DNA of 64,000 nt from Hyphomicrobiaceae bacterium (GTDB lineage: Bacteria; Pseudomonadota; Alphaproteobacteria; Rhizobiales; Hyphomicrobiaceae): NCBI GenBank assembly GCA_020638055.1, contig JACKJH010000005.1, positions 1 through 64,000 of the forward strand, written 5' to 3'. Under the pieces are notes generated by a model. It was not told the DNA's origin, did not search any database, and was given only the letters and a program-made list of their open reading frames with translations. Every line of letters begins with the position of its first letter. Within the stretch, counting starts at the first letter, position 1. A program made the translations under genes and the position numbers. Positions 16,855 through 27,324 of this stretch are shown here, one piece after another.

Positions 16855-17155
16855 AATGCTGCCGCCGCATGGCCTTGGCAAGGCCGTAGCCCGCTGCCGC
16901 CCAGGCAAGCCCGAACACCATCTGCAATGCCACAATCCCTGCCTCACCGCCGATGCTGGACGCGTGAATGGCCCCCACGTAAATCACGAAATAAAGAAGC
17001 AGAAAACCAGCCAGAGACGCAGCCAAGGCTGCGACGATCAATTTCTGCCACTGGTCAGCCTTCAGCCCCATCACGAACGCAACCACGATTACCGCGGGGT
17101 TGAGCGCAGCCAACAGCACCAGCGTTGCTGGATGAAAGGTTTGCAAATCAAACAT
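16853..17155 (-). CDS. Small three-helix membrane protein
   Basis: 100 residues from the ATG at 17155. Three hydrophobic segments are clear (about 10-30, 42-65, 72-95), separated by GLKADQWQKL and by AIHASSIGGEAG, and the end is basic (LAKAMRRQH). It is probably an inner-membrane protein with no recognised family. Its TAG stop lies within the end of the inverted-repeat element, so the last codons may have been altered when that element arrived. Confidence 0.65.
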   Translation of the reverse strand: MFDLQTFHPATLVLLAALNPAVIVVAFVMGLKADQWQKLIVAALAASLAGFLLLYFVIYVGAIHASSIGGEAGIVALQMVFGLAWAAAGYGLAKAMRRQH

Positions 17156-17279
17156 CAATAACGCCTCGCTGAATTTCGCGATTGAATTGGCCCGGCGCGG
17201 TGATCGTCAGCATTGGTTTTCAACGAACCGCCCGCGCGATACTGCAGCGAGACACCACAAAGTCCAGTGCGCTCAAACC

Positions 17280-17642
17280 CTATTGCTTTTTTGCTGCGGC
17301 CCCGGAATTGTTGCCTTGACCCTCAAAATGCTGGCGCAGGCGCTCCTCCTCGTACTGGATGAACCAGCCGATCATTTGCCGCCACAAGGCTTCGATCAGT
17401 GCAGGAGAAACGTCTTTCTCCTCCGCGCGCACCTTCACCTTGTCGATGACCTGCTGAATTCGCCAAGGCACCACGGCGCCTTCCGTTCCGTCCTGCTTGA
17501 GTTGCCAGGCACGGTCTACATAGGTGAAGCGTTGCGCAATGAGATCGACTAGCGCCAGGTCGATCCTGTCGATTTCATCACGAACGTCGCTCATTTCGAA
17601 ACATTCCTTGGGAGCCCTGCCCGGCGCGGGACCATCACTCAT
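17280..17642 (-). CDS. Chorismate mutase (AroQ class)
   Basis: A 120-residue product. The ATG at 17642 follows GGAGAG, while the longer frame starts with a TTG and is not needed. The all-helical AroQ pattern is present: VRDEIDRIDLALVDLIAQRFTYVDRAWQLK with the helix-1 Arg and the Lys of the active site, then a middle helix and PALIEALWRQMIGWFIQYEEERL. It isomerises chorismate to prephenate for Phe/Tyr synthesis. As a stand-alone enzyme it resembles PchB-type mutases. It lies 60 bases after gatA on the same strand. Confidence 0.9.
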   Translation of the reverse strand: MSDGPAPGRAPKECFEMSDVRDEIDRIDLALVDLIAQRFTYVDRAWQLKQDGTEGAVVPWRIQQVIDKVKVRAEEKDVSPALIEALWRQMIGWFIQYEEERLRQHFEGQGNNSGAAAKKQ

Positions 17643-17702
17643 TGCGCTCTCCAATCTCTCGTTTCGCCAATCTCACTTAGCGCTGAACCCTCAAACGCTG
17701 GC

Positions 17703-19199
17703 TCAACCCATCCACCAGGCTTGAGACGGGCTGAAACGCCCTACTGCGTCCTCAATGGCCTTGCCGGCCTTGAACAGAGTGCCTTCATCGAACGGTTTGC
17801 CGATCAATTGCAATCCCAAAGGCGTGCCTTGCCCCGATAGTCCTGCTGGAATTGAAATGCCCGGCAATCCTGCCATGTTGACTGTTACGGTGAAAATGTC
17901 CTCAAGATACATGGACAGCGGGTTTCCGGATTTCTCGCCAATCGCGAACGCGGGTGAAGGCGTGGTCGGCGTAAGCACCACGTCAACATCGTTCCAGGCA
18001 TCGTCAAAGTCGCGCTTGATGAGCGTGCGCACTTTCTGCGCCTTGAGGTAATAGGCATCATAGTATCCCGCAGAAAGCACGTATGTGCCAATCAGGATGC
18101 GACGCTTGACCTCGGCACCAAAGCCGGCCGCACGCGTGTTCTCATAGGTGTCAATCAGATCGTCGCCCTTGACGCGTAGTCCGTAGCGCACACCGTCATA
18201 ACGCGCCAGGTTGGAGGACGCTTCCGCAGGTGCAACGATATAATAGGCCGGCAGCGCATACTTTGTGTGAGGCAGGCTGATGTCGTGGATGGTGGCACCG
18301 GCATCCTTTAGCCAGGACATGCCTTGATCCCACAGCGCCTGGATCTCAGGCGACATGCCGTCGACACGATACTCCTTGGGTACGCCAACCCTGAGACCTT
18401 TCATACTTCCTTGCATTTGGGCAACGTAGTCGGGAACTGGAGCATCAATGGATGTGGAATCCTTCGGGTCGTGGCTCGCCATGACTGAAAGCATCATAGC
18501 CGCATCCTCGACGCTCCGTGCGATCGGGCCGGCCTGATCCAGCGAAGAAGCAAACGCAACGATGCCCCACCTCGAACAGCGTCCGTAGGTCGGTTTGATA
18601 CCCACCGTCCCTGTCAACGCTGCGGGCTGGCGAATGGAACCGCCAGTGTCGGTAGCTGTCGCCGCAAGACATAGGTTGGCCGCGACGGCCGACGACGAAC
18701 CGCCCGAAGATCCACCTGGAACGAGCTTGTCGTCGCTTGGATTGCCGTCAGAGCCGCGCCGCCGCCACGGCGATACGACCGGCCCGAAAGCGCTGGTTTC
18801 ATTCGATGAGCCCATGGCGAACTCATCGTTGTTGAGTTTGCCAAGCATGACGGCACCGGCGTTCCACAAATTCTGCCCGACGGTAGATTCATATGGCGGC
18901 ACGAATTCACCGAGGATCTTGGAGCAAGCCGTGGTGCGTATCCCGTTCGTGCAGAACAGATCCTTATGTCCCAGCGGAAGGCCTTCAAGAGCACGCGCAT
19001 CCCCCTTCGCCAGCCTCTGATCGCTGGCCTTGGCCTGTGCAAGCGCATGTTCAGGCGTCACAACCACGTAGGCATTAAGTGCAACATTTGCTTTTTCGAT
19101 TGCTGCAAGATGCGCCTCGGCCAGTTCGACGGCCGAGAACTCCTTGTTCAGAAGTCCTGCGCTCGCTTCCTTCAGCGTCAGCTTGGTCAGTTCCGTCAC
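17703..19199 (-). CDS. gatA: Aspartyl/glutamyl-tRNA amidotransferase subunit A
   Basis: Start taken at the GTG at 19199 (VTELTKLTL) with AGGAGAAG upstream; the longer frame lacks family residues. The 498-residue amidase-signature protein carries the catalytic Lys in [13 protein letters not shown], the Gly/Ser-rich segment [14 protein letters not shown], and [12 protein letters not shown] with the nucleophilic Ser. GatA hydrolyses glutamine and passes ammonia to GatB through a tunnel. gatC lies about 150 bases upstream on the same strand. Confidence 0.97.
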   Translation of the reverse strand: MTELTKLTLKEASAGLLNKEFSAVELAEAHLAAIEKANVALNAYVVVTPEHALAQAKASDQRLAKGDARALEGLPLGHKDLFCTNGIRTTACSKILGEFVPPYESTVGQNLWNAGAVMLGKLNNDEFAMGSSNETSAFGPVVSPWRRRGSDGNPSDDKLVPGGSSGGSSSAVAANLCLAATATDTGGSIRQPAALTGTVGIKPTYGRCSRWGIVAFASSLDQAGPIARSVEDAAMMLSVMASHDPKDSTSIDAPVPDYVAQMQGSMKGLRVGVPKEYRVDGMSPEIQALWDQGMSWLKDAGATIHDISLPHTKYALPAYYIVAPAEASSNLARYDGVRYGLRVKGDDLIDTYENTRAAGFGAEVKRRILIGTYVLSAGYYDAYYLKAQKVRTLIKRDFDDAWNDVDVVLTPTTPSPAFAIGEKSGNPLSMYLEDIFTVTVNMAGLPGISIPAGLSGQGTPLGLQLIGKPFDEGTLFKAGKAIEDAVGRFSPSQAWWMG

Positions 19200-19353
19200 G
19201 GTGTCGTCTTCTCCTGGGCGTCTGCTTTTATGCTGCCACACATTGTCATTACCCGGCTGCGAATGGCCTCATCTGTGTGCTTAAGCAACTACCAATAGTG
19301 GCTACTGGCAACCGCCGCTTCACAAGCCGATAGCTTCACAAGCCGACAACGGC

Positions 19354-19641
19354 TCACTCCACCACCTTGGGAACGACGAAGAAATGATCTTCGCTCTCGG
19401 GGGCATTCTTGACGATGTCGTCAGCCTTGGCGCCGTCCGTAACCATGTCGTCGCGCATTTTGAGGTCTTGCGCCACAACCCGCGTCATAGGCTCAACAGC
19501 CTCGGTATCGACCTCTTTGAGTTGCTCTACCCAATCGAGAATACCGCTAAGCTCTTTTTCGAGACCCTTGGCCTCTTCGTCGGTTATTTTAATTCGTGCC
19601 AAGCGCGCAATGCGCCGCACGGTCGTTTCGTCGACGTGCAT
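19354..19641 (-). CDS. gatC: Aspartyl/glutamyl-tRNA amidotransferase subunit C
   Basis: 95 residues from the ATG at 19641 (CGAGGGA upstream). It shows GatC's N-terminal helical pair (VRRIARLARIKITDEEAKGL) and the belt region WVEQLKEVDTEAVEPMTRV, then the DHFFVVPKVVE end. It wraps around GatA and holds GatB. It is followed by gatA on the same strand. Confidence 0.95.
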   Translation of the reverse strand: MHVDETTVRRIARLARIKITDEEAKGLEKELSGILDWVEQLKEVDTEAVEPMTRVVAQDLKMRDDMVTDGAKADDIVKNAPESEDHFFVVPKVVE

Positions 19642-19768
19642 GATCCCTCGCACGGTGTGATCGAATATTCAGCCGCTCAGGAGCGACAAACTGTTGCCTT
19701 GGAGGCTTAACCGCTCTCATAGCGACGAAGCCCGGTCCACGCAACCAATGGCATGGCTCAAAAGCCAC

Positions 19769-19792
19769 CCACTTCGTCGGAAAATGCTCTAG
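19769..19792 (-). repeat. Truncated family A repeat arm
   Basis: Reading right to left this is CTAGAGCATTTTCCGACGAA plus GTGG, the first arm of the family A hairpin, without the rest. The TAG stop of the UPF0173 gene (19789-19791) lies inside it. Confidence 0.7.
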
Positions 19793-20490
19793 ACATCAAA
19801 CGAAGCCCCTACCTTCGGCACGACGACGTTTTGTCCTGAGGCCGCCGCGACAAAAGCATCGGCGCTTTGGTCAATAATTGGAAAAGTCCCGTAATGGCAC
19901 GGAATGACTGATTTGAACTTGAAGAAGCGTTCGCAGGCGATCGAGGCCGTGCGAGCACCCATCGTGAAGCGGTCACCAATCGGCACGATACCGATCTGCG
20001 GCGCCCAGATTTCATTGATTAGCGCCATGTCGGAGAAGATGTCCGTGTCGCCCATATGGAGCAGCACCGGTCCCTCCTTTGGCGTAAGCACCGCTCCGTT
20101 GGCACTACCCAGCGGAAAGCCCACATCCATTTCAACGAGCCCGGCAGAATGGTCCGCCCGCACCAGGCTCACCTTGAAGTCACCCTGGTCAGTGGTGCCA
20201 CCCGTGTTCATCGGGTCGAAAGTCGACACACCCTGCTTGGCGAGCCACATACAAAGATCGTAGTTTGTAATGACCTTTGCACCGGTTTGCTGCGCAATCT
20301 CAACAGTGTCACCCACATGGTCGCTATGACCGTGTGTCAAAACAACGTGGGTTACACCTTCGACCGCCGCCCCCCAATCCGCACCCGCCGACTCAAACGT
20401 CGGGTTGTTCTTCAAGAACGGATCAATCAGTACGATCGCGCTTCCAGTCTCGACGCGAAATGCGGAATGTCCGAACCATGTGATCTTCAT
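19789..20490 (-). CDS. UPF0173 metal-dependent hydrolase
   Basis: A 233-residue product from the ATG at 20490 ([11 protein letters not shown], with AAGGGACC upstream). It is a beta-lactamase-fold protein: metal ligands are seen in [13 protein letters not shown], the later Asp in [13 protein letters not shown], and His in [11 protein letters not shown]. The family (YtkL/UPF0173) is conserved but its substrate is unknown. The TAG stop comes from an adjoining repeat fragment, so the C-terminus has been set by the repeat. Confidence 0.92.
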   Translation of the reverse strand: MKITWFGHSAFRVETGSAIVLIDPFLKNNPTFESAGADWGAAVEGVTHVVLTHGHSDHVGDTVEIAQQTGAKVITNYDLCMWLAKQGVSTFDPMNTGGTTDQGDFKVSLVRADHSAGLVEMDVGFPLGSANGAVLTPKEGPVLLHMGDTDIFSDMALINEIWAPQIGIVPIGDRFTMGARTASIACERFFKFKSVIPCHYGTFPIIDQSADAFVAAASGQNVVVPKVGASFDV

Positions 20491-20651
20491 GAACTGGTCC
20501 CTTGGCTTGTTTGCATCTGAATTTGGATTGGGCGGCAAATATCAAGTATAAGGGTGTCAGCGCGATCAACAACTATACTGCTTTGCCAACCTCAAGCCTC
20601 GTCCTCGCCTGACAAGATCGCACCTTGATCGCATCTTGAAGGTATCGCTCA

Positions 20652-21179
20652 ATGAACCTACCCCATCATCCCCAGGAGAGCGCTGTGCCTCTGGTCGAAG
20701 GCATTACGACACAGGATGTGGAACACTTCGCAAGTTCGCTGCCTGTGACGCGACGCCTCATTGGGATCGACGCGGGAACCAAAACACTTGGCTTGGCCCT
20801 ATCTGACATCACCCGTATCATTGCTTCGCCGCTCGAAACCATCCGCCGCAGCAAGTTCAAGGTCGATTCTGCCCGTCTGCTGGACCTTGCCAGTGCGCAC
20901 CAGATTTGTGGTTTGGTGCTTGGACTTCCAGCCAACCTCGATGGATCGGAGGGGCCTCGTGCGCAGTCGACCCGTGCCCTGGCGCGGAATTTAAACAAGC
21001 TTACGCCGCTTCCGATACTCTTGTGGGATGAACGGCTGACGACTGCGGCTGCAGAAAGGATGCTCATCGCCGCGGATACGTCGCGCAAGCGACGTGCAGA
21101 GGTGATAGACAAGCTTGCAGCCACACTAATATTGCAGGGCGCGCTTGACCGAATGCAACAGTTAGGTACAGCAAGTTAA
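20652..21179 (+). CDS. ruvX: RuvX/YqgF family protein
   Basis: A 175-residue RNase H-fold protein. GIDAGTKTLGLALSD gives the first catalytic Asp, LGLPANLDGSEGPRAQ the Glu region, and LLWDERLTTAAAERML the second acidic site. YqgF/RuvX members act in 16S rRNA 3'-end maturation and can cut Holliday junctions. The N-terminal 35 residues are an extension typical of alphaproteobacteria; the ATG at 20652 is kept. A family A repeat follows six bases after the stop. Confidence 0.93.
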   Translation: MNLPHHPQESAVPLVEGITTQDVEHFASSLPVTRRLIGIDAGTKTLGLALSDITRIIASPLETIRRSKFKVDSARLLDLASAHQICGLVLGLPANLDGSEGPRAQSTRALARNLNKLTPLPILLWDERLTTAAAERMLIAADTSRKRRAEVIDKLAATLILQGALDRMQQLGTAS

Positions 21180-21185
21180 CAGGGT

Positions 21186-21285
21186 TGCTTTTTTCGACGA
21201 AGTGGACGCCGGTTCGTCGAATAAAATGCGCCCAAAAAAGAAGCTGGAGCGCATTGCGATTCCATCGGATCGGAATGCACTCTAG
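21186..21285 (+). repeat. RIME-like two-hairpin repeat, family A
   Basis: The first hairpin is diverged at its left arm (TTTTTTCGACGAAGTGGACG ... AATAAAATGCG). The second hairpin is GAGCGCATTGCGATTCCATC ... GGAATGCACTC, ending TAG. It lies between ruvX and the DUF599 gene. Confidence 0.85.
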
Positions 21286-21319
21286 ACATGTCCGAGGAAC
21301 GACCGTTGGAGCCCACGCC

Positions 21320-22033
21320 TTGCCCTTGTCAGCGCTCGATGTCTCATCTGTTATCTGGTTCCTCTTCCTCATGATGACCTTCGACGTCATCGCCTATCAC
21401 TCCCGCTTCGCCGAGTACTCGCTTTCGGCCAGCGTATCCGCCCAGCGCCGCGCATGGCTTGAACATATGGCAAATCGTGAGTTGCGCCACTTCGACGCCA
21501 TCCTGTTGACGAGCCTTAGCCAATCGAATGCATTCTTTGCATCCACCAGTGTGTTGGGAATAGGTGGGCTTGCCGCCATCATGGGCTCAGGCGACTCGCC
21601 CCGCCGCATGCTTGAAAAACTGCCAATCGTTGTGGAAACACCAGCATCGCTATGGGAGATCAAGATCCTCTTCCTGATCTCCATTCTGATCTACGCGTTT
21701 TTCAAATTCGCCTGGGCGTTCCGCCTGTCGCACTACACAGCCATCATGTTCGGCGCCATGGCCGAGATGGGCAGCGCAGACAAGGCCACCATAAAAACCC
21801 ATGCGACCCATACAGCGCGACTGCTTGATCTCATCGGGCATCATGCCAACAGTGGATTGAGATCGTTCTATTATGCTTTTGCTGCCATCTCCTGGCTGTT
21901 TCATCCGGTGATTTTCATTTTGGCCTCGACGTTGGTGTTCTTGATTCTTTTGCGCCGGGAATTTTTCTCCAAGGCGGCCCGGATCTTTAATGAAGCAAAA
22001 GCTACATCATTTTCGAAACCAACCAATGATTGA
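21320..22033 (+). CDS. DUF599 family membrane protein
   Basis: I start at the TTG at 21320 (L-P-L-S-A-L-D) because GGAG lies eight bases upstream and the product then begins where family members do. Earlier in-frame starts lie inside the intergenic repeat. It is a 237-residue protein with about four membrane helices. Family features are a first helix near DVSSVIWFLFLMM, then RRAWLEHMANRELRHFDAILLTSLSQSNAFFASTSV as two stretches, and a late FHPVIFILAST helix. No function is known for DUF599. Confidence 0.78.
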   Translation: MPLSALDVSSVIWFLFLMMTFDVIAYHSRFAEYSLSASVSAQRRAWLEHMANRELRHFDAILLTSLSQSNAFFASTSVLGIGGLAAIMGSGDSPRRMLEKLPIVVETPASLWEIKILFLISILIYAFFKFAWAFRLSHYTAIMFGAMAEMGSADKATIKTHATHTARLLDLIGHHANSGLRSFYYAFAAISWLFHPVIFILASTLVFLILLRREFFSKAARIFNEAKATSFSKPTND

Positions 22034-22128
22034 ACGCAATCAACGCGCCGTCCTCACCCGTTAGCAAAGGCGTAATAGATAATTTGAAAAGCCTAATAGA
22101 TTTAATCTATAGATTGATAAACTATGCC

Positions 22129-23214
22129 TTAGTTTCGGTTGGGCAAACTCACCATCTCAAGCGTATTTTGTGCCGGGCCTGATTGCTGCCCGCTGCGATA
22201 TCTCTGACGATAGGCTCGCGGCGAGACATGGAACCATCGCCGTACCGCCCGCGTGAAGGTGCTTTGAGATCCATATCCAACATCGTGTGCAACTTGAATG
22301 AGGGGGCGATCCGTTTCGCGAAGCAGCCGCCCAGCTATCGAACACCGCGTGGTGTCTAGAAGCTTCTCGAAAGACAATCCCAGCCGCTCAAGTCGACGCT
22401 GCATGGCTCGTGGCGAGACATTCAGATCATGCGCTATCCACTCCAGCGTTGCAGTGTCGTCGTTAAGTCGAACGATGATGGCCTGTCGAACGCGCGTCTC
22501 AAGATCCTGCTCTGCGGAGGCGTCGCGCATGAGTAGCGATGCGTGGTGCTTGTATATAGAAAATAGTTCCTCGTTGGCACTTGGCATCGGCCTGTCGAGC
22601 GTGGCCTTGTCGATCGTGACGCAGGTCCTGTCTGCATTGAAACTGATCCGAGGCCCGAACACCGCGAACTCTGCTGGTGTTGCAGCAGGTGCCTTGTGTT
22701 CAAACTCCACCGACAAGGGAACCCAACCCGAACCGCCCGCGCTTCGAACGCGATAAACAAGGCTGGCCGCGATATAAAGCCAGAGAGGCTTAATCGTGGC
22801 GTCCAGATCCGCCGGCGCACGCCACAACATTTTGCCTGTTCCGTTCTTCTCGTCAAAGCCAGCTTCAACGCCAGTGACCAGGATCGATACGTAACCGGCT
22901 AGGCACTCAAGAAACGATCGAACCGTAGGAGCCGCCATGGCGAGGTGACCGAGCAAGCCCGTATTGCCCACTTCACTTTCCTCGGCTAATTTGATCGCAA
23001 ACCCACAATCGTCAACTGCTCGCGCCACGGCAACAAACAGTTGTGCCATCTTTCGCAATTCAACGGTCTGCATCGGATCACGCAGCACATGTGTTGGAAA
23101 CTGAACAGAGCGAGCGATAATCTCGAAGTCTATCTGCCGGCCTTCAAGCTGCCTTGCCAACGCTATCGCAGGGGCAACCCTTATGGTGGGTTTGGTAGGA
23201 GACAATTTACGCAC
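22129..23214 (-). CDS. AraC-family transcriptional regulator
   Basis: A 361-residue regulator of the OruR/AraC type. The N-terminal ligand-sensing domain (Arabinose_bd) spans about residues 15-200. The C-terminal double HTH shows IAHDLNVSPRAMQRRLERLG and, in the second helix pair, VAHDVGYGSQSTFTRAVRRW followed by VSPRAYRQRYR. The start is a GTG (23214); a TTG nine bases in (GAGGGTG upstream) is possible. It binds DNA near its target genes and the ligand is unknown. The neighbourhood is somewhat AT-rich, and a MarR gene is divergently transcribed 242 bases away. Confidence 0.88.
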   Translation of the reverse strand: MRKLSPTKPTIRVAPAIALARQLEGRQIDFEIIARSVQFPTHVLRDPMQTVELRKMAQLFVAVARAVDDCGFAIKLAEESEVGNTGLLGHLAMAAPTVRSFLECLAGYVSILVTGVEAGFDEKNGTGKMLWRAPADLDATIKPLWLYIAASLVYRVRSAGGSGWVPLSVEFEHKAPAATPAEFAVFGPRISFNADRTCVTIDKATLDRPMPSANEELFSIYKHHASLLMRDASAEQDLETRVRQAIIVRLNDDTATLEWIAHDLNVSPRAMQRRLERLGLSFEKLLDTTRCSIAGRLLRETDRPLIQVAHDVGYGSQSTFTRAVRRWFHVSPRAYRQRYRSGQQSGPAQNTLEMVSLPNRN

Positions 23215-23456
23215 CCTCGCTGTGCAGCAATTCCAAAGACAATCTGTCTGCCAGAAAGTACAAAGATGTTGCCATTGGAATTAGCGTATAAAGTCAAAAT
23301 TTCGTGTCGTCATGTCAAGACATCGGTGTATTTTACGCGCTAATCGGACGATATGGTGAGGTCAGATAGATTCGACGTTCTCTATCGAATGAGTAGCTGC
23401 TACCATCCAGGCACAACACTTAAAAACCCCATTTTGTTAAAGGACAAGAATCAAGA

Positions 23457-23915
23457 ATGACAAAAGGTGAGAAAACAGCATCTTCTGCTCTGCATTTGTT
23501 GCACCGAGCCGGGCAGATAGCAGATGAGCTTTTTACGCTCAATATAGGTGCGAGCGATCTGACACCGCGTCAATTCGAAGTTTTGCGCGCTATTTCATTG
23601 ACTGAAGAACCCAGCCAGACACAGCTTGTGGAAAATACTGGCATCGATCGCTCCACTCTTGCTGACATCGTTCGCAGACTTGTCGATCGTGGATTAGTTA
23701 TGCGCAAGCGCACGCGCCATGATGCGCGCATGTACGCATTACGCCTGAGCGACAAAGGCGAAGCCGTGATGCGCGACGCCTCGCCAGCAGTGACCCAGAC
23801 CGACCAACGATTGCTTGCCGCGATTCCCGCACGCGATCGCGAAGCATTTTTGCGAGGTCTGGAGCGCGTTGTAAGCGAACTTGCGAACCCCAGCGAAGCG
23901 ACAAAGACAGAATGA
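23457..23915 (+). CDS. MarR-family transcriptional regulator
   Basis: A 152-residue winged-helix protein. The recognition helix area is SQTQLVENTGIDRSTLADIV, the wing is MRKRTRHDARMYALRLSDKG, and flanking helices provide the dimer interface. Such regulators are dimeric repressors released by small aromatic ligands or oxidation. It has an ATG start, but no target gene is adjacent except the divergent AraC gene, so the regulon is not apparent from the window. Confidence 0.9.
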   Translation: MTKGEKTASSALHLLHRAGQIADELFTLNIGASDLTPRQFEVLRAISLTEEPSQTQLVENTGIDRSTLADIVRRLVDRGLVMRKRTRHDARMYALRLSDKGEAVMRDASPAVTQTDQRLLAAIPARDREAFLRGLERVVSELANPSEATKTE

Positions 23916-24154
23916 CAATCCACGCGTTCGAACCAGCATCGGAGGCACTTGCATTTGTGCCTGCCGAGCGGTTCAAGCGACTGCATCCGGACACGTCACT
24001 GCATTCGGGCTTGTCGATCTATGTTCGTTAATACGATCTGCTTTTGTGCAATTCCATTTTTCCCTGCTGAATTCATACGCAAACAGTTGACTTGGGCCCT
24101 GCTAAATATTCTGGCTTGCCGACCTGCCCCAATCCCCCTATAGAAGCGCTTTTA

Positions 24155-25111
24155 ATGGCTGCTTCAGAAAAACAACAGGTTCGGCGTTACCCTCACCGGC
24201 ATCTGCTCTCGTGCGAGCAGCTTTCGGCGCCCGATATCAATATTCTCCTCGACATAGCTGACGACCTGGCGGAAGCGAACCGCGCCCGCCTTGCAAAGCG
24301 TGACATTTTGAGCGGGCGCTCTCTCATCAACTTGTTCTTTGAGGCATCTACCCGAACCCAAGCCTCGTTCGAAATGGCTGGCAAGCGCCTTGGCGCAGAC
24401 GTCTTGAACATGAATGTGTCGACCTCGTCGGTGCAAAAGGGCGAGACGTTGATCGATACTGCGGTAACACTCAATGCCATGCGGCCAGACCTCATCGTCG
24501 TGCGCCATCATGCTGCGGGTGCGGTCGAACTGTTGTCTCAGAAGGTCGACTGCTCGGTTATCAATGCCGGTGACGGTGCTCATCAGCATCCAACCCAGGC
24601 GCTACTTGACGCCCTCACAATCCGCCGCGCGAAAGGGCGCATCGGCGGTTTGACGGTGGCAATCTGCGGCGACATTCAACATTCCCGCGTTGCTCGTTCC
24701 AACATCAACGTGCTCAACACGCTTGGCGCCAACGTGCGCATCGTTGCGCCATCAACGCTTCTTCCAGCGGCGTCCGATCGCCTCGGCGCCATGGTCTACA
24801 CCGACATGACCGAGGGCATCGCCAACGCCGATGTAATCATGATGTTGCGCCTTCAGCGTGAACGCATGGAGGGCTCCTTCGTCCCTTCGACACGTGAGTA
24901 CTTCCATTTCTTTGGCCTAGACCATGAGAAGCTTGCGCGCGCCAAACCAGACGCACTCATCATGCACCCCGGACCGATGAACCGGGGTGTAGAAATTGCT
25001 TCCACCGTTGCTGACCATTCCCGGAGTGTAATCCGTGAACAAGTCGAGATGGGCGTTGCGATCCGAATGGCCGTGCTTGAAGCACTCGCTGGCAACCTAC
25101 CCAACGAATGA
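24155..25111 (+). CDS. pyrB: Aspartate carbamoyltransferase catalytic subunit
   Basis: A 318-residue product from the ATG at 24155 (MAASEKQQ). Signature sites are present: [20 protein letters not shown] (carbamoyl phosphate), VRHHAAGA, and [16 protein letters not shown] with [11 protein letters not shown] (aspartate site). It makes carbamoyl aspartate in pyrimidine synthesis in the cytosol. There is no pyrI nearby, as in bacteria whose ATCase pairs with a DHOase-like partner. The stop overlaps the start of the next gene (ATGA), so the two are translationally coupled. Confidence 0.96.
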   Translation: MAASEKQQVRRYPHRHLLSCEQLSAPDINILLDIADDLAEANRARLAKRDILSGRSLINLFFEASTRTQASFEMAGKRLGADVLNMNVSTSSVQKGETLIDTAVTLNAMRPDLIVVRHHAAGAVELLSQKVDCSVINAGDGAHQHPTQALLDALTIRRAKGRIGGLTVAICGDIQHSRVARSNINVLNTLGANVRIVAPSTLLPAASDRLGAMVYTDMTEGIANADVIMMLRLQRERMEGSFVPSTREYFHFFGLDHEKLARAKPDALIMHPGPMNRGVEIASTVADHSRSVIREQVEMGVAIRMAVLEALAGNLPNE

Positions 25112-26502
25112 GGTCGCACGCCATGGCAACTGCATCCTCGAAAGGCAAACGCACCAACGGCGGAAAGTCCGTTAACAGATCCACAATGGTCAATGAAAAC
25201 GAAGGTACAACTGTTTTCATAAATGCGCGTCTCATAGACCCTGCGTCGAACCGCGACGAAGCCGGCGGTCTTGCCTTCAGGGACGGCATCATTACCGACA
25301 TTGGACCACACTTGCGGCGCAACGCACCTGACGCCTCTCACGTCATCGATTGCCGGGGCTGCGTGCTGGCACCAGGCCTCATCGACGCGCAGGTATTCGT
25401 CGGAGAACCCGGAGCCGAGCATCGCGAAACATTGAAAACAGCTTCAATGGCTGCGGCTGCTGGTGGCGTGACCACTATTGTCGTCATGCCAGACACCAAC
25501 CCCGTGATTGACCAGGTTGCTCTGGTCGACTTCATCCAACGCCGCGCGCGCGACAACGCTGTCGTCCACATTGCCACGATGGCTGCCGTCACCAAGGGGC
25601 TGTTGGGTGAGGAAATGACGGAAATCGGCTTGCTGAAGCGTGCCGGCGCAATTGCGTTTTCAAATGGCAAGACCACCGTTGCCAACACACGCGTCATGCG
25701 CAACGTACTCAACTATGCAAAGGATTTCGGCGCTCTCATCGTCCATCACGCTGAAGATCCATACCTGTCGGGTAATGCCTCCATGAATTCCGGTGAGGTC
25801 GCGACAAGGCTTGGGCTGCCCAGCGTCTCAAAGCATGCCGAAACGATTGTGCTTGAGCGTGACGTGCGTCTCGTGGAGATGACGGGTGCGCGCTATCATG
25901 CAGCAACGATCACATGCGGCGAAAGCCTGGAGGTCATTAGGAAGGCCAAGGAAAAGCAACTCGCCGTCACTGCCGGCGTGAGCATCAATCACCTGGCCCT
26001 CAATGAAAACGACATCGGATCCTATCGCACATTCTTCAAGATCCGGCCGCCATTGCGCGCCGACGAAGACCGCCGCGCAATGGTCGAAGGCATCGCATCA
26101 GGCGATATCGACATCATCGTCTCAAGCCACGATCCGCAAGACGCCGACGTCAAGCGCCGGCCGTTCGCAGAGGCCTCCGACGGCGCCGTCGGTCTTGAAA
26201 CATTGCTCTCCGCCGGGCTGCGCCTCGTCCATGCCGGAGACCTCACCTTGATGCAGCTCTTGAAGGCGCTGACCTGCAACCCGGCGAAACTATTGCGGCT
26301 CGACTCCGGCCGCCTGGTCAAAGGCGCACCCGCAGATCTCGTCTTGTTCGATCCCGACGAACCGTGGGTCGTCAACAAGGATCTGTTGAAGTCGCGCTCA
26401 AAGAATACCCCATTTGATGAAGCACGCATGCAAGGCCGCGTATTGCGAACGGTCGTTGCAGGCGAGACCGTCTACGAATACGCTGGTGTCGCGCGCACCT
26501 GA
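25108..26502 (+). CDS. pyrC: Dihydroorotase homologue, probably non-catalytic (PyrC'/PyrX type)
   Basis: A 464-residue amidohydrolase-fold protein overlapping pyrB by four bases. The fold is clear ([54 protein letters not shown]). However, the usual HxH metal motif is QVF, the catalytic Asp of TDHAPH is Ser in SSHDPQ, and a His ligand after HAAT is Thr. Proteins of this kind in pseudomonads (PyrC') are required for ATCase assembly rather than activity. I infer the same here, with an active dihydroorotase encoded elsewhere. Annotation as an active enzyme would be unsafe from sequence. Confidence 0.85.
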   Translation: MRSHAMATASSKGKRTNGGKSVNRSTMVNENEGTTVFINARLIDPASNRDEAGGLAFRDGIITDIGPHLRRNAPDASHVIDCRGCVLAPGLIDAQVFVGEPGAEHRETLKTASMAAAAGGVTTIVVMPDTNPVIDQVALVDFIQRRARDNAVVHIATMAAVTKGLLGEEMTEIGLLKRAGAIAFSNGKTTVANTRVMRNVLNYAKDFGALIVHHAEDPYLSGNASMNSGEVATRLGLPSVSKHAETIVLERDVRLVEMTGARYHAATITCGESLEVIRKAKEKQLAVTAGVSINHLALNENDIGSYRTFFKIRPPLRADEDRRAMVEGIASGDIDIIVSSHDPQDADVKRRPFAEASDGAVGLETLLSAGLRLVHAGDLTLMQLLKALTCNPAKLLRLDSGRLVKGAPADLVLFDPDEPWVVNKDLLKSRSKNTPFDEARMQGRVLRTVVAGETVYEYAGVART

Positions 26503-26659
26503 TGGATGGGCGCTTTTAGCACTTCCCTTCGCCCAGGTTCCGCCCCTTGCAATTGACCAGCACTCTCCCGCCCGTCACGCCTGCCCCCGCTGACATGGGT
26601 ACCAAGACATCCAACCGAATGTACGCCGACAAGGCACAAGCGTACCGGAGACACCAGAC

Positions 26660-27322
26660 ATGGGCGTTTTGACAATATCGCTGCTGTCCGCATTTGCCTT
26701 CGGATACATGCTGGGTTCCATACCGTTCGGCCTGATCCTTACCCGGCTGGCTGGTCTTGGCGACGTGCGGGCAATCGGATCAGGCAATATCGGCGCCACC
26801 AACGTACTACGCACCGGCAACAAGAAACTTGCAGCCGCAACTCTTCTCTTTGACGTTCTAAAGGGAACAGTCGCGGTGCTGGCTGCTCAATTTGTCGTCA
26901 ATTTGCTTTTGACTGGACAAGCAGCAGCGACACCTGATGCAGCAGGCGAAGGCGCAGTGCTCACCGCCTGGCCTGGACTAGCTGCTGGCTTTGGCGCCTT
27001 CCTCGGACACATCTTTCCCGTCTGGCTGGGCTTCAAGGGTGGCAAGGGCGTCGCCACTTACATCGGCGTCTTGCTCGGCGCTGCGTGGAACGTCGCACTT
27101 TTGTTTTGTGTGATATGGCTCGCGGTCGCCTTCACCACGCGCTATTCCTCGCTGTCTGCGCTGATTGCGGCTGTTGCCGCACCGATGTTGGCTTGGCTGA
27201 TGAACTCTGCCGACCTGGCATTAACAACGCTCGTCATGTCCGCCTTGCTTCTGTTGAAGCACGCTCCCAACATACGCCGCCTCATTTCCGGTCAGGAGCC
27301 GAAAATCGGATCGAAGGGATAA
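26660..27322 (+). CDS. plsY: Acyl-phosphate glycerol-3-phosphate acyltransferase PlsY
   Basis: A 220-residue, five-to-seven-helix inner-membrane protein. PlsY motifs are present: [30 protein letters not shown] (glycerol-phosphate site), and [17 protein letters not shown] (acyl-phosphate site). It acylates glycerol-3-phosphate using acyl phosphate in the first step of phospholipid synthesis. The internal loop of about 30 residues ([15 protein letters not shown]) is longer than in E. coli. dprA starts two bases after the stop. Confidence 0.95.
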   Translation: MGVLTISLLSAFAFGYMLGSIPFGLILTRLAGLGDVRAIGSGNIGATNVLRTGNKKLAAATLLFDVLKGTVAVLAAQFVVNLLLTGQAAATPDAAGEGAVLTAWPGLAAGFGAFLGHIFPVWLGFKGGKGVATYIGVLLGAAWNVALLFCVIWLAVAFTTRYSSLSALIAAVAAPMLAWLMNSADLALTTLVMSALLLLKHAPNIRRLISGQEPKIGSKG

Positions 27323-27324
27323 GC

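Noticed and set aside
16584..16947. Open frames on both strands within the inverted-repeat element.
   Set aside because: They result from GC-rich palindromes without stop codons and overlap each other.
27085..27324. Long frame joining plsY and dprA.
   Set aside because: It is out of frame with plsY and only dprA from 27325 has conserved motifs.
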